Positions 23,240-34,795 of a DNA stretch of 64,000 nt are shown in pieces. The DNA comes from Hofstenia miamia (lineage: Eukaryota; Xenacoelomorpha; Acoela): NCBI GenBank assembly GCA_004352715.1, contig SCFE01000012.1:2693939-2757938 (forward strand), read 5' to 3'. How positions within the stretch are numbered: the first letter of the stretch is position 1; each line of letters starts with the position of its first letter. Position numbers and translations under genes: made by a program. The notes under the pieces were generated by a model. It was not told where the DNA came from and searched no databases. It saw only the letters and a list, made by a program, of their open reading frames with translations.

Positions 23240-23765
23240 ACCTAACGACACACTTTCACTAGACAGGGCAGAGCGGTAAATCTGATGTTAGAGCTGATGT
23301 CAAGTGTAGAAATGAAGATGCCTCTCAGCCGGCTGGTAAGTGCAATTGTGAGAGTCCCTGAATAGTTACTCGTGGGCCTGAACTTTTAGCTTGCCATTGT
23401 AATAATTATGAAACCTGATACAAAGCAAATTTAAATCCAACGGATTTATTTCATCAACTAATCTAATTCTCCATACTGTATTTATAGTAAATTAGTACAA
23501 TGTTAACATGTACCTGTTTTTGCTTACTGTTATTTCTGTATTTGAATTTCGTCTGCTAATCTATACACAACGTGTTGTTTTTGGCTATCCATTAGCTATG
23601 CGATTTTGGTTGAAACTTTTTGTCAAATCTTTTGCCAAAACTTACTTATAACTTAGATTACAAAAAGATTCTAATTGATATAAAAATAAGTTAATCAAAA
23701 ATTAATCAAATAACAGTTTTTTACCTATTGGTTAACATTTCTAACAGTTTATTGAAAAAAGCACA
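23240..23765 (-). mobile_element. LTR fragment of the Ty3-type family, reverse orientation
   Basis: Aligns by eye with the reverse-oriented LTR at 56197-56878: 'cctgaatagttac...gtgggcctgaac' against 'cacctgagagctacc...gtgctcgaac', a shared 'aacctgata', and 'tatttatag' (reverse TATA box) followed by 'acatgtacctgtt'. The right end near 23765 (gcaca, TGTGC when reversed) may be the LTR start. The left boundary is unclear. Confidence 0.55.
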
Positions 23766-23895
23766 TCAATGTCATTTAAAGCCTTCTGAAACTAAATTTT
23801 GCAAGAGCTTTTGTGTTTCTTACCATTTACCAAGTCGTTGTTTCAGAGAGCAATAATAGGAATTGCACTGATGAAGAAATTAATCATATACGTAA

Positions 23896-25028
23896 ATGAG
23901 AAAACAGTCAATAAAATGCACACTTATGGAGTCAATTACTATCACAGTAAACAACACAAATTTTATCGTAGAAGGAAATGGAAGTAATGTTGAAATTGTT
24001 GACCAATGCTTTCTGCCTGGATCACTTCATCCCTTTGTTGAAGTTATTCTTATCAACATCAACATAAGATTAATCAAACAAAGAATTTTTTGCCAACTTT
24101 CAATTAGAAATGTTATTGGAAGAACTGGAAAAGGCGGTTTTTTTCCAGAATGAAGTCTTGTGATTGAGATTATTCATGACAAAAAGTACATTTCACAGCA
24201 GTAATGTAATTTGGCATGGCTTGTTCTCATTAAGCTGTATGAAACCCTTCAGGAATATTTCAAACTCTGTGCTTACGAAAATGTCAGGTCAGGCTGATAT
24301 TATTTCAGCTTATAAATCAGATCATGATGATGAGTATTCGAGAGATTTACATTTTATTGGTAACAAAATAATTCATAATAAAATTGCAGGTCTAAATTTA
24401 AAAGCAATGAACGTAACTATAGATAAAACTGTTTAACAATTCATTCAGTCATGCATTTTTTATCTATGCACCATTTATTATTTTCAATCTAAACACATTG
24501 AGTTTAAATGCAACACATAAGCTGATTTTCATCGCAAAAACATTCATGGGTCCGCCAATTGATTGTTATCCCATTACTCATATATCAAACAATTATTATT
24601 TGAATAATGATATTGAATCCAATTATATCGAATCTGGGAATAAATATTATTTTGAGTTTGGTGCTTTTAATGCGTTGAATGAAACTTTGATATGTAGTGA
24701 TATGCATGAAATAATTTGGAATTTGCATTTCTGGAAGGAAATATCTGTAGATGATTGCAGGTTCGATTTTTCATCACATTTTGTAAAATTTGCAAAGTAT
24801 TGCCGAATTATGCTTGGATATGGAGGAAAAAAGGTAAACCAAATGAATTATAATTTGGAAGTTTTTAAGAAATGTTTTCAGCTTCAAAATCGTTTAAGCC
24901 TAATCAAAATTCAATTGTGCATCTTCTGCCTCCTGATTGTCGTTTGGGTTTTAAATTTTAGTTGGCTTAAAACTGCAGTTGCACAAAGTAATGTGAAACC
25001 AAGTCTAAATATAATTTATTGTCACTAG
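23896..25028 (+). pseudogene. Decayed coding region of unknown origin, ending in a fibre-type beta domain
   Basis: Three successive frames (23896-24153, 24164-24436, 24498-25028) occupy over 1 kb with few interruptions and alternate strand-rich segments (SITITVNNTNFIVEGNGSN; NKIIHNKIAGLNLKAMNVT). I do not recognise the first two. Near 24815-25010, in a different frame from the third, the text runs FGSF...FKPNQNSIVHLLPPDCRLGF. This follows the same layout (G-F, LP, then R) as the domain in the minus-strand fibre-like pseudogene, followed by stops. The region therefore looks like a frameshifted relative placed in opposite orientation about 5.6 kb away. Low certainty. Confidence 0.35.
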
Positions 25029-27085
25029 TCCAATAAAAGTTCTATTTCAGCAGAAAATACAAAATAACTATTATTAGAATAAATTATTCATACTTAATTG
25101 TTTTTGGGTTTTCTAGCAGGGGTGTACACATGGAGTTCTGATGGAGAGATGAGCTTGAGTAGTTAATTATGGACCTACTTTATATATTCCTGTATTGAAA
25201 ACACTTAATTTTTGCCCTAGATTTACACTATGTTCATATTGTTTTTGATCAATTTGTGCATTTTCTATGGATCACCCTTTGTAAACATCCAAGAACTTTT
25301 TCCAGGAAATTTCATACAGATTGACAAACACACAAATTAGGTTAAAATGAAGTATATTTAATACAGGGATATATAAATTCGGACCATAATTACAATTTTC
25401 AAGAATTCAAAATTTTTTTTACAATAATTTTTTATGTATTGGATGATCAGATGTCTAATTAATACAATAATAAAATACTAAATATTATAAAGTTGAAAAT
25501 TTATATTTTAATATCACCTTACAAATTAAATATATCACAACAAATATAAAAAATTAGCATATTTATGAATAGGAAACAAACATCATAAATGTGTGAAGAA
25601 CTAGCATTTAAATAATGAGTGAAAAAAGTAATATATGGCACAACACATATAAATTTTACTACTGTTTCTTCCAAAATATCTGTAACAGGAGCTAAAATTG
25701 TACTGCTGGCATAATTTTTCAAAAAGTGCTTATTGAACAAATGTATCTAGAAAAATTGGTAAAAAATAAATGTAAATTTAGATTGAGCCATTTAGGCTGC
25801 AGGTGTTAAAATTTTACAACTTATTGAAAAGTATTTCATCATTATTTTGCAATCCACCCAATACTATTTTTGACCAAAAGTTACAAGCACCTTTAAACTC
25901 ATTCTTAATCTATTAATAATGTCTAATTTATTAATATGTATAGGTAAATCCTATTTGACTACGTTTTTTGAAAAATTGCTTTTCTAAGTGATACAGATGT
26001 ATTTACTTCAGTAGAAAATAACAAATAACTATGACTACTATTACAGGGATTTAAAAGAGATTCCTGACGTGGTGATCAACTAGAGTTTCCAAAATCAGAA
26101 GATATTGAAAAAAATAGCCATTTGAAATGCATTTCAACATCACAATTTTTAGTAATTTCTGAATTTCTTTCAAAAATATATATTTTTTACCACTCAAGGT
26201 CAATTTTGATGGAAATTTATGATTGCCTAATTCAATAAAAGAAGAAATGAACGTGATTGAAATTGCTAACTATGAAGGTTGCTTTAATCATGTGATTGCA
26301 AAAGAGTGACATGACTTCATGCTTTTGGAAGCACAGTCCTGGTTTTTAGCGCCTTTGACATCCATTCTCGTTCACCTTAGGAATGCCGCTAATTTATTAA
26401 GTTTTGTGCTATTTCATTTTAGAGGTGACTAGCAAGGTGGCAAAATGCAAGCATTATCTTGCTAATTCCTTTAGGTTGTGAAATAATATAAAATTATGTC
26501 ACACTAGTTATGCAGTAAATTGTTCCATCATGAACAAATTTAATACTATTTATTTTCAGTTTTTTCAACTACACTTAATTTTGAAGTTTATTCAATGCAT
26601 ATTCTAAAAGAAATATAATTATGAATTACAATTTTTCTGAATGTTCAAAATAATTTTGACTTTACAGCATTTATTTTTACAGCAATTATTGTAAGGTCTA
26701 TCATTTTTGTAATGGATGTACTCATAACTATGGCACAATTTTCTGTTATTGCTTCATGAATACTCCAATTACAAATTTTGGTGAGATTAAAGAAATATAG
26801 TGAAAAATTAATGAATATTTGATAACCATGGTACCTTATTGTTTCATTTTTTAGTAACAAGAAGTAACCAAAATGTCGCATTATTTAGTTTCAAAAATTT
26901 AACAAAATTTTGATGAAAATATTAATGCTAAAATTAACCTAATTAAACATGATTATTATCTGGAACTGATAAATAGACTTGAAGTTTTATGTGTACATAC
27001 ATGAGCTTATGCAATTTTAACATGATCCAATCATGTGGTCAAGTTGAGAGAAATAGAGGAAAGAACTAAGACTAAATTTTGAAAT
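25029..27085. other. No gene recognised
   Basis: Short AT-rich frames only. I see no domain, repeat end or RNA structure here. Confidence 0.5.
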
Positions 27086-27444
27086 TGTGACATAATCCAT
27101 CAAGACTATCATGATTGGTCAAAATGAGAGAAAAAGAATGAAGAAACAAAGACTAAAATTATTATTGATTATAATGATTAAATTGTAAATCATGATAGGA
27201 TTGATTATTTTCACTTTGTAAATGTTTTGTGCAATTAATACTTAAAATTATACTTGATGGTATTTGACAAAACAAAAGATGGTCAAACAGCATAGTCAAA
27301 TTAAAGCTGACGTTGTGTAAAATTAACAGAAATATTAAAGCAGGGAAAAACTGTCAACAAGAAAGATTAGCAGGTACTCGTCGAGTATTTAGTTGTTTAT
27401 CACCAAGTGCTATAAATATAATGAATTGGATGTAATTAATGAGG
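27086..27444 (+). mobile_element. 5' part of an LTR, cut by a 1,000-N gap
   Basis: Starts TGTGACATAATCC and follows the LTR at 13012 closely up to the TATAAATA box at 27411-27418 and 'gatgtaattaatga'. It is then lost in a gap of exactly 1,000 Ns (27445-28444), which is likely a default gap size. Confidence 0.75.
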
Positions 27445-28444
27445 NNNNNNNNNNNNNNNNNNNNNNNNNNNNNNNNNNNNNNNNNNNNNNNNNNNNNNNN
27501 NNNNNNNNNNNNNNNNNNNNNNNNNNNNNNNNNNNNNNNNNNNNNNNNNNNNNNNNNNNNNNNNNNNNNNNNNNNNNNNNNNNNNNNNNNNNNNNNNNNN
27601 NNNNNNNNNNNNNNNNNNNNNNNNNNNNNNNNNNNNNNNNNNNNNNNNNNNNNNNNNNNNNNNNNNNNNNNNNNNNNNNNNNNNNNNNNNNNNNNNNNNN
27701 NNNNNNNNNNNNNNNNNNNNNNNNNNNNNNNNNNNNNNNNNNNNNNNNNNNNNNNNNNNNNNNNNNNNNNNNNNNNNNNNNNNNNNNNNNNNNNNNNNNN
27801 NNNNNNNNNNNNNNNNNNNNNNNNNNNNNNNNNNNNNNNNNNNNNNNNNNNNNNNNNNNNNNNNNNNNNNNNNNNNNNNNNNNNNNNNNNNNNNNNNNNN
27901 NNNNNNNNNNNNNNNNNNNNNNNNNNNNNNNNNNNNNNNNNNNNNNNNNNNNNNNNNNNNNNNNNNNNNNNNNNNNNNNNNNNNNNNNNNNNNNNNNNNN
28001 NNNNNNNNNNNNNNNNNNNNNNNNNNNNNNNNNNNNNNNNNNNNNNNNNNNNNNNNNNNNNNNNNNNNNNNNNNNNNNNNNNNNNNNNNNNNNNNNNNNN
28101 NNNNNNNNNNNNNNNNNNNNNNNNNNNNNNNNNNNNNNNNNNNNNNNNNNNNNNNNNNNNNNNNNNNNNNNNNNNNNNNNNNNNNNNNNNNNNNNNNNNN
28201 NNNNNNNNNNNNNNNNNNNNNNNNNNNNNNNNNNNNNNNNNNNNNNNNNNNNNNNNNNNNNNNNNNNNNNNNNNNNNNNNNNNNNNNNNNNNNNNNNNNN
28301 NNNNNNNNNNNNNNNNNNNNNNNNNNNNNNNNNNNNNNNNNNNNNNNNNNNNNNNNNNNNNNNNNNNNNNNNNNNNNNNNNNNNNNNNNNNNNNNNNNNN
28401 NNNNNNNNNNNNNNNNNNNNNNNNNNNNNNNNNNNNNNNNNNNN

Positions 28445-29611
28445 GCAGTATTTTCATATTAATAAATTTGGCAGTATAATTGCAAATGCTAATTAATGCT
28501 GACATGCGTAAATCAGCAGATGAAGGAAAATCAGAGAATCGAAAATTGTCAACAACTTAGATTTAACAGGTACTAGCCAAATATTTGAATGTTTAATATT
28601 TTCAAGTATAAAAGTGGTGCAATTTATTATTTTGGTGATTACTTAAATTCATTAGATTTACTTTGCTTTTCTTTGTCAGGTTATTTTATTAATTGTCATG
28701 GAAAGCTAAATGTTTAAGCACTAGGGTAATCAAGATGGTGGTCCATGACTTCATTTAATGGGAGCTTCATAACAGCTTTGCACTAACATTAATTTGTTCG
28801 CCATTCAAACGGCTGTGCGGCTGGTAGCTGGTGCTTACCTTATGTGCTCTTAGGTTAGGTATAAGGATAGGGGTTTTTTATTTTTGCTTTAGCTTTCCTA
28901 TCGTTTGTTGTTCGTATTATTACATTATGATCTTTCATTTAGCCCTCGTAGGAAATTTCATGACTTGTTTGTATTGTATTGTATCAATTTTGTTATATGT
29001 AATTATCAGCAGACTGAACTACCAACTTTCCCTTTTATTTATGGCCGCATTGGTTGTTCACATATATAGTATGTTAACATGTATCTATTTATATGTAGGG
29101 ATATTAAATGTAAGGAATTATAATAAGCTAATGCATCCTGGTTGCAAGTTCCACTTATATTACAAACTCATTAATAACAAGAACAATCAATGCACTAAAT
29201 TAATAAGTTATTGCACACTGTCACTATCGTATTCTCACACATTGTTTCACGCACTGAGTCACTGGCGTTGCAGTTGGTGTTTCTTTCAATGTTCAAGTGT
29301 CAGCTGGAATTAATTGTTATATTGTAATTCTTCAATTCCTCTTTGTGCTTTGCCTCAGGTCGGGTTTTTGACACTGTACATTGTACCATCTATCTATTGT
29401 CTTGCGCCTAAAGTACAGTTGTTAGTTTACTTACCAATATTATTTGAACAGATATTATCTTAATTAATATGCAAAACAAAGTTAGAGTAAAGGAAGAGAG
29501 ATGGAAACACAGAATCTGTCACCTACCATACTAGTCAAGGAGGGAAAAATGTTACAGCAGCTCCTAAATTAAGTTAAACTTTATTAGTTGGAAGGTTGTC
29601 AAGATTCTACA
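28445..29611 (+). mobile_element. 5' LTR of Ty3-type element I
   Basis: The sequence re-enters the LTR upstream of its 'caggtact' word and TATA box (TATAAAAG at 28607-28614). It runs through the conserved 'atgtgctcttaggtta' block and ends TTCTACA. A primer-binding site and gag follow. The 5' start lies in the gap. Confidence 0.75.
28607..28614 (+). promoter_or_regulatory. TATA box of element I LTR
   Basis: TATAAAAG at the position where the sister LTRs have TATAAATA. It probably drives the gag-pol transcript. Confidence 0.6.
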
Positions 29612-29629
29612 TGGCGACCATGACAGGCG
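29612..29629 (+). promoter_or_regulatory. Primer-binding site of element I
   Basis: TGGCGACCATGACAGGCG begins immediately after the LTR end ...CTACA. It is complementary to a tRNA 3' end reading ...TGGTCGCCA, which is typical of some animal arginine tRNAs. The tRNA identity is inferred. Confidence 0.6.
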
Positions 29630-29862
29630 CCTGACATGCGCAAAGGAAGATTTGAGTTAAGATAGTTGTTTCTTCTTGAATCACTCAAATTGGAGAGAAA
29701 ACCGGAAAAAGAAAAGGATGGAAATAGTGGAAGTAAATCAGTAGTGACTTGGAAAAGAAGAAAGAAGAGAGAAGGAGGTAATGAACTACTAATACCATAC
29801 TGGAGCACAGAGAAAATTTAGAAAGGGACCAACCAAAAGAATACTCAAAGCTAAGATGCAAA

Positions 29863-31382
29863 ATGGTACATTTGAAGAAAAAAACTAAGAGTGAGCACAG
29901 AACTCAAAGAACTCCTCAGATGAGGAACACGCCTGAGACACAAGATGTGATTATGTCCCCTGAAAGTGAACGTTCCCCAACAGAGCAGGTATTGCAACCA
30001 GCAGAATTGACCAATGAACTCACAATAGTTCAGTTAATGGAAGTTATTGATAACAATATGAAGGAAAGAAAAGAGTTGACTAAACAAATAGAAGAACTAA
30101 CAAAAAGAATGATAGAAGTGGAAATAAAAAATGTTGAAAAAGAAAGGTTGATAGATGAAATAAAAGAGGACACAAGTCTTTGGTTGACAGAACAAAGAAA
30201 TTTGTTTCAGCAACAAATCAAAAAGTTGACAGAAGTGAACAAAGAGATAAAAATTCAAAGTGAATGCTTACAGAAAATGATGATGGAGTTGCACAAAGAA
30301 AATGTAAGTTTACGAGAAGAGAATATAGTTAAACAATTGAAAATTGATAGCTTAAAAGATGAATTACAGTGAATTGAACTAAAGAAAGGTGAGATAAAAA
30401 TGATAGAAAATGTTGTAGTGGAAAAACCACACGAGTTAAATGCAGTGATACCACCAATAGAAGCAACAGTAGAAGATTATAAAAATACACAAACTGAAGA
30501 AGAATTTATAGCAAAGTTAGTGGAAAACATGATGAAACAAGTTAAAGAAAACTGTGAGAAACCAATAGAAGACAAACCAATATTTCAAAGCACTATATTA
30601 TCAGAGGATGATGATAATGATACATTGGTATGTAAGGCGATATTACCCAAATTCACAGGAAGAGTGGATAACTATTCACCCACATTTAATGAGTGGTTAG
30701 AAATTTTCGAAATGAGCATGAGGGAAAGGAAAGTAACGCAACAAAGAGCAGCAGCAAGATTCCCGCTATACCTAAGTGGTGCCACATATCAACATTATTT
30801 GGTACTAGAGACACAAATTAAAATGGATTATAAAAAACTGATAGGGGAATATCAACAATATTACGACGATGAAAGTTTTAAGAGTCAGTACAGAATGTTG
30901 TTGAATGGAATAAAGATGAATAGTAGGGATGACTTATGAAACTATAGTCTCAAGTGGAGAGATTATTGAAGCTTAGTTCTAGAGAACAGAGGTATTCGAA
31001 GTACAATTAATTTGCACATATTAGCAAAGGTTTACCAGAGGTGATACGAACACAATTTCAAATTAAGTGTGATGCAGATGACTTGTTGGATAAAATGATT
31101 AGGAAAGGCCTTGCAATACAAATTACAATGGAAAGTAATGCGAGGACTAACAAAAAATCAACAATTGGAAAACAAACAATAAATCGTACAATGCCAATGT
31201 TTAACAAACCGACAAGTAAACCAATAATCAAGAAATCAGGAGAAGAACTGGTAAAAATAAAGTTAAAGGATGGCATGATAAAACAGATAAAAAGAAAAGA
31301 CTTGAAATGTCAGATGTGTGGCAACAAAAAAATATTACAAATGGCAAATCAATTGGATAGAAGAGGAGGATGCGTATTTTGA
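29863..31382 (+). pseudogene. gag: gag of Ty3-type element I (broken)
   Basis: The structural polyprotein frame starts at the ATG at 29863. Residues up to about 165 form a long glutamate/lysine coiled coil (KQIEELTKRMIEVEIK...). After an in-frame TGA at 30370 the same frame continues. Its capsid-like segment has 'FTGRVDNYSPTFNEWLEIFE' and 'FPLYLSGATYQHY', matching the Ty3 gag pattern (F.G....F..W...F). A second TGA at 30937 and a frameshift move the frame to 31041-31382. There, CQMCGNKK marks the start of a zinc knuckle whose histidine and last cysteine are lost. It would form the capsid shell around the RNA. Not translatable as one protein. Confidence 0.8.
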
Positions 31383-31523
31383 TGAAGAGGATTTAATGGA
31401 AAATGAAGAGAAACAAGAGGAAGAGGAAGAAGTTGAATCAACGGAAATGGAAAATTTATACTAGGGGGAGCGCCGCCTCTGAAAAAACGAGCACCTATAT
31501 TAATAGTAACTGATCTGCTAAAA

Positions 31524-31745
31524 ATGAACACAATAACAGTTGTGATTAATGGAGTAATGGTAGATGCAACGGTGGATATGGGAGCAGTAATATCAATAAT
31601 AACTGATGAATGTGCAATGAATGCATCAGGAGATTACATAGATGTGAAAGGTAAATTGGAAAATATACCCATAAGAATGGCAAATATAACATTTTACCAA
31701 ACATTTACAGTAATTGATACTGAGAGAAACCAACTACCATATTAA
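31524..31745 (+). pseudogene. Aspartic protease of element I, altered active site
   Basis: The segment VVINGVMVDATVDMGAVISI has the retropepsin layout, but the catalytic D-[ST]-G-A reads D-M-G-A. The stretch after it (ITDECA...) fits the rest of the fold. It would release Gag and Pol proteins from their precursor, and the substitution next to the catalytic Asp should inactivate it. The frame ends at 31745, and related pol sequence continues after a stop in a neighbouring frame (LENDFLTENKCIIDY at about 31751-31800). Confidence 0.65.
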
Positions 31746-32055
31746 GTGATACTTGAAAATGACTTTTTGACGGAAAATAAGTGTATCATAGATTACAATA
31801 ATAGAACGATAATGGTACAAGAGGAAGTAGTAATGACTTATGAAGATTGAAATGTGGATGATACAATAATGTTTAAGTTGATGCAAGATGTGAGAATATT
31901 GCTGAACAACTGGAAGATGTGTGAAATTGAGATAATGGACAAAGTAAATATAGAGATAATGATATATAGTCAAGTAGAGATAAACATGAAAAAATTGTCA
32001 ATTCCATCGAGTTTATGTACAATAAAAGAAGGCAAATGATGGATACCAGTGTTAA

Positions 32056-33037
32056 ATGCNGACAAATCACATAGTCAACATAAACAGAGAGAAGGTGACT
32101 ATAAAAGGAAAACAAGTGAAGTCTGAAAAACAGATGGTGAATAAAACAATCAACATAATAACAGAAAAAGAGATGCAAACATTTCAGGTACCAGAAATTA
32201 AAGAAGGAGAGTATCAGCATTTGAATAATGAAGAAAAAGAAGAGCTGATAAGAATTCTGAACAAGCACAACAAAATATTTAATTTTGGCGAAATCAGTGT
32301 GGGAAAGGCGATTGGAGAAATGCAGAAGATAATAACCACAACGGATGAACCGATAAGGTTACCCTGTAGAAGAGTACTGGAGAACTTGAAGGAAAATTAC
32401 AACAACATTATTTGTGAAACAGGGCAATAAATATAGATCCCAGTAAACAATTTATGTGGGCAAATGGTGGGGCCCACATGGCCCCAACGTAGGGCCCACC
32501 ATTTGCCAACGTAAATTGTTTACTGGGATTGTGCATAGACTTCAGAAAGTTGAATGATGTGATGAAGAAAGATGCTTATCCTTTGCTGAGGATAGATGAT
32601 ATGATTTATGAGGAGACAAAAAATAAATACTTTACATGTATCAATCTATGTAAAGCCTATTGGCAGGTGCCAATGGAAACTGAAAGACATTGAAAAAACA
32701 GCATTTATAACGCCATATGGATTGTTTGAGTGGATGTACATGGCTTTCGACTCTGTAATGCGCCAGCGACATTCCAACAATATGTAACAAAGGTACTCAA
32801 ACAAAACAATAAGAAAATGGAGGAAGGAGTGTGCGCGTACATAGATGATATACTAATTGCAAGTGATACTATAGAAGAACATTTGAAGAAGCTAGATAGA
32901 ACATTGACAATTCTATATAATGCAGGATTACAAGTCAATGGGAAAATGTGAAATCTTAAAAACCAAAGTTGTGTTTTTGGGAAGACAAATACAACAAGGT
33001 AAAATCAAGATGAAAAATATCGCGAAAGAAATGATAC
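32056..33037 (+). pseudogene. Reverse transcriptase of element I, interrupted by a foldback insertion
   Basis: The N-terminal part (32056-32430) carries 'NFGEISVGKAIGEM' and 'PIRLPCRRV', the lead-in to Ty3-type RT. It then appears internally shortened and is split by an 89-bp insertion. Behind the insertion come CIDFRKLNDV (motif region 2), 'AYPLLRIDDM', 'CINLCKAYWQVPM' (motif A zone), 'ITPYGLFEWMYMAF' and the catalytic box YIDD at 32838-32849 (ACIDDILI-type context AYIDDILIAS), then 'GRQI'. Two frameshifts occur around 32690 and 32750. A single N at 32060 marks a join. The catalytic residues are present, but the frame is broken in several places. Confidence 0.85.
32439..32527. mobile_element. 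89-bp near-palindromic foldback MITE inside RT
   Basis: Begins CCCAGTAAACAATTTA and ends with its exact reverse complement TAAATTGTTTACTGGG. The remaining arms (GGCAAATGGTGGG.. against ..CCCACCATTTGCC) also pair, so nearly the whole element is one hairpin. The flanking RT sequence reads ..tatagAT|element|ATtgtgcata.., so the insertion duplicated AT (or GAT if the end is one base shorter). It sits exactly between the GNKYR and CIDFRK parts of the RT. Confidence 0.85.
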
Positions 33038-33040
33038 TGT

Positions 33041-33248
33041 GAATTTTATTCAACTCAAGGAATTTGTTGCAATGATACCCACAAAACATTCAGCTGCAGA
33101 AGGATCTTTGCACAATTTAGTGGAAGATTCACAAACAATTCTCTAGCTTGGATTTGTGGGAGGACAAGGTTTTCTTGTGGATTTAATCGCTAAAAGCGAA
33201 GCCTCTGACTTTACCACTGTCAAAATTGTCAAACAAATTGACGAGGTA
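33041..33248 (+). other. Unrecognised coding-like segment ending at an N join
   Basis: A frame with one internal TAG reads KEFVAMIPTKHSAAEG... and GQGFLVDLIAKSEASDF, composition unlike the surrounding non-coding DNA. It contains a short stretch shared with the RT region (gtggaagattcacaaa, also at 34679). It stops at the single N at 33249. It may belong to another element spliced in by the assembler. Confidence 0.3.
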
Positions 33249-33250
33249 NA

Positions 33251-33430
33251 CTTAATCAGCTCCAGTATTTTTCTTAGATTGTACAATATTGTAACTTAGT
33301 TGCATTTACAAAATGAATAAGATCATTAACTAAATTTTTACAATCATATTTCTGATTATATTTCATCACTATTAATCATTTGACGCTAATCTCTTGTTTG
33401 CAGCTTATTCCTTTTGGGTGATGCTACACG
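33251..33430 (-). mobile_element. Start of an LTR (3' LTR side), minus orientation
   Basis: Read on the minus strand it begins TGTAGCATCACCC and continues with 'ttcattttgtaaatg', as in the LTR at 13012. A purine tract (gaggagggcg) directly precedes it, as expected of a polypurine tract before a 3' LTR. Confidence 0.55.
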
Positions 33431-33648
33431 CCCTCCTCAGCTTGTGTTTTGGATAGCACTGGTCGCTCCCCATGCAGAAGAGTGTCCGCTTTTCTTATGA
33501 GTGACTCCGCCTCAGAATCTTCCCATGTTATCATTGTGTACTTGGATTGCTTCAACATTTTCAGTACTGCCTCTTGTTCAGTGGTGACAGTGTTTGCTTA
33601 TTTTAGAAATTGAGTTTCTCTGATGTTCTCTGCTATAGGTGTCATCTC

Positions 33649-34060
33649 TCACAATTTGTTCATTTTCTGTGAGAAAATTTCAAAGTATTTCTCCTCCAAG
33701 CAAATGCCTTTTATTGCTATTAGGAGCATCATCTGCACATCAGCTTTACATGTGTGGGCTAAGTCTGCTCTCATCTGTGTATGCAGATAAAAGAAAGTAA
33801 AGACCTTTTGTATGCTGCACATGTTTGCTACATCTTTATAGAAAAAGCTGATGTTATCCACTACTTCTTGCTCTGATATCTCGCCAGGATCATTCTTTCC
33901 AATGTGCATCATAGTGACGATCTCCACTCTTTTCATTACGTCATAGCAGTGATACTTTTGTTCCCACATATTGGTCCATACAATATCGTTAACTCCCGAA
34001 AATAGCATGACTGCCCATGGCTGGCGTTTCTCTATTTCATCTCTTAGTTCTTGGAGTTGA
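33649..34060 (-). pseudogene. 3' frame (ORF3-type) of a Ty3-family element, minus strand
   Basis: The frame reads QLQELRDEIEKRQPWAVMLF then SGVNDIVW, and ends in FFYLHTQMRADLAHTCKADV...IAIKGICLEEKYF. The last part aligns with the 3' coding end of element IV at 57110-57240 (FFYLNTTIHPDLSHTSRVDV...TAIKGLKLYEMHL), so it is a conserved product encoded just before the 3' LTR. GVND preceded by a hydrophobic strand resembles block III of SGNH-fold hydrolases, but I see no GDSL block, so this is only a hint. The upstream end is replaced by 84 bp of LTR start (34064-34147), which implies an internal deletion or a misjoin. Confidence 0.55.
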
Positions 34061-34063
34061 ATG

Positions 34064-34147
34064 TTTTACAATAATTTTTCTTATCACCATTAATCATTCG
34101 ATGTTAATCTATTGTTTGCAGCTTATTCCTTTTTGGGTGATGTTACA
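34064..34147 (-). mobile_element. 84-bp LTR-start fragment, minus orientation
   Basis: Begins TGTAACATCACCC on the minus strand and repeats about 90 bp of the copy at 33430 (aaaggaataagctgcaaac, gattaat). It abuts RT sequence at 34148 and ORF3-type sequence at 34060, so both junctions are abnormal. Confidence 0.55.
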
Positions 34148-34795
34148 ATATGATTTATGAGGCGACAAAAAATAAATACTTTATGTGTATCAATCTATGT
34201 AAAGCTTATTGGCAGGTGCCAATGGAACTGAAAGACATTGAAAAGACAGCGTTTATAATGCCATATGGATTATTTGAATGGATGATGTACATAGCTTTTG
34301 GACTCTGTAATGCGCCAGTGACATTCCAACAATATGTAACAAAGGTACTCAAACAAAACAATAAGAAAATGGAGGAAGGAGTGTGCGCGTACATAGATGA
34401 TATACTAATTGCAAGTGATACTATAGAAGAACATTTGAAGAAGCTAGATAGAACATTGACAATTCTATATAATGCGGGATTATGAGTCAATGGGAAAAAA
34501 ATGTGAAATCTTAAAAACCAAAGTTGTGTTTTTGGGAAGACAAATACAACAAGGTAAAATCAAAATGAAAAATAATGCAAAGGAAATGATTCTAAACATC
34601 AAAAGTCTGAAAACGAAAAAAGATGTGCAAAGAATAATTGGTTTCATTAATTATTACAGATCATTTATACCAAACATAGTGGAAGATTCACAAAAAATAA
34701 CAGTACTACTGAAGTAGTTGAAACCATTTGAGTGGACATGGAAAGAAGAAGAACAATTAGAGAACATAAAAAATGAACTTTCTAAAATGCCTTAG
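34148..34795 (+). pseudogene. Second copy of the element I reverse transcriptase segment
   Basis: Repeats 32599-33037 with a few differences: YMCINLCKAYWQVPM-type motif, MPYGLFEWMMY, and catalytic YIDD at 34390-34401. It then extends further: 'GRQIQQGKIKMKNN', 'QRIIGFINYYRSFIPNI' (thumb/connection), and 'KPFEWTWKEEEQLENIK' after a stop. It ends abruptly near 34795 before RNase H. A stop replaces a codon just before VNGKK. This may be the other allele or a second insertion. Confidence 0.8.
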
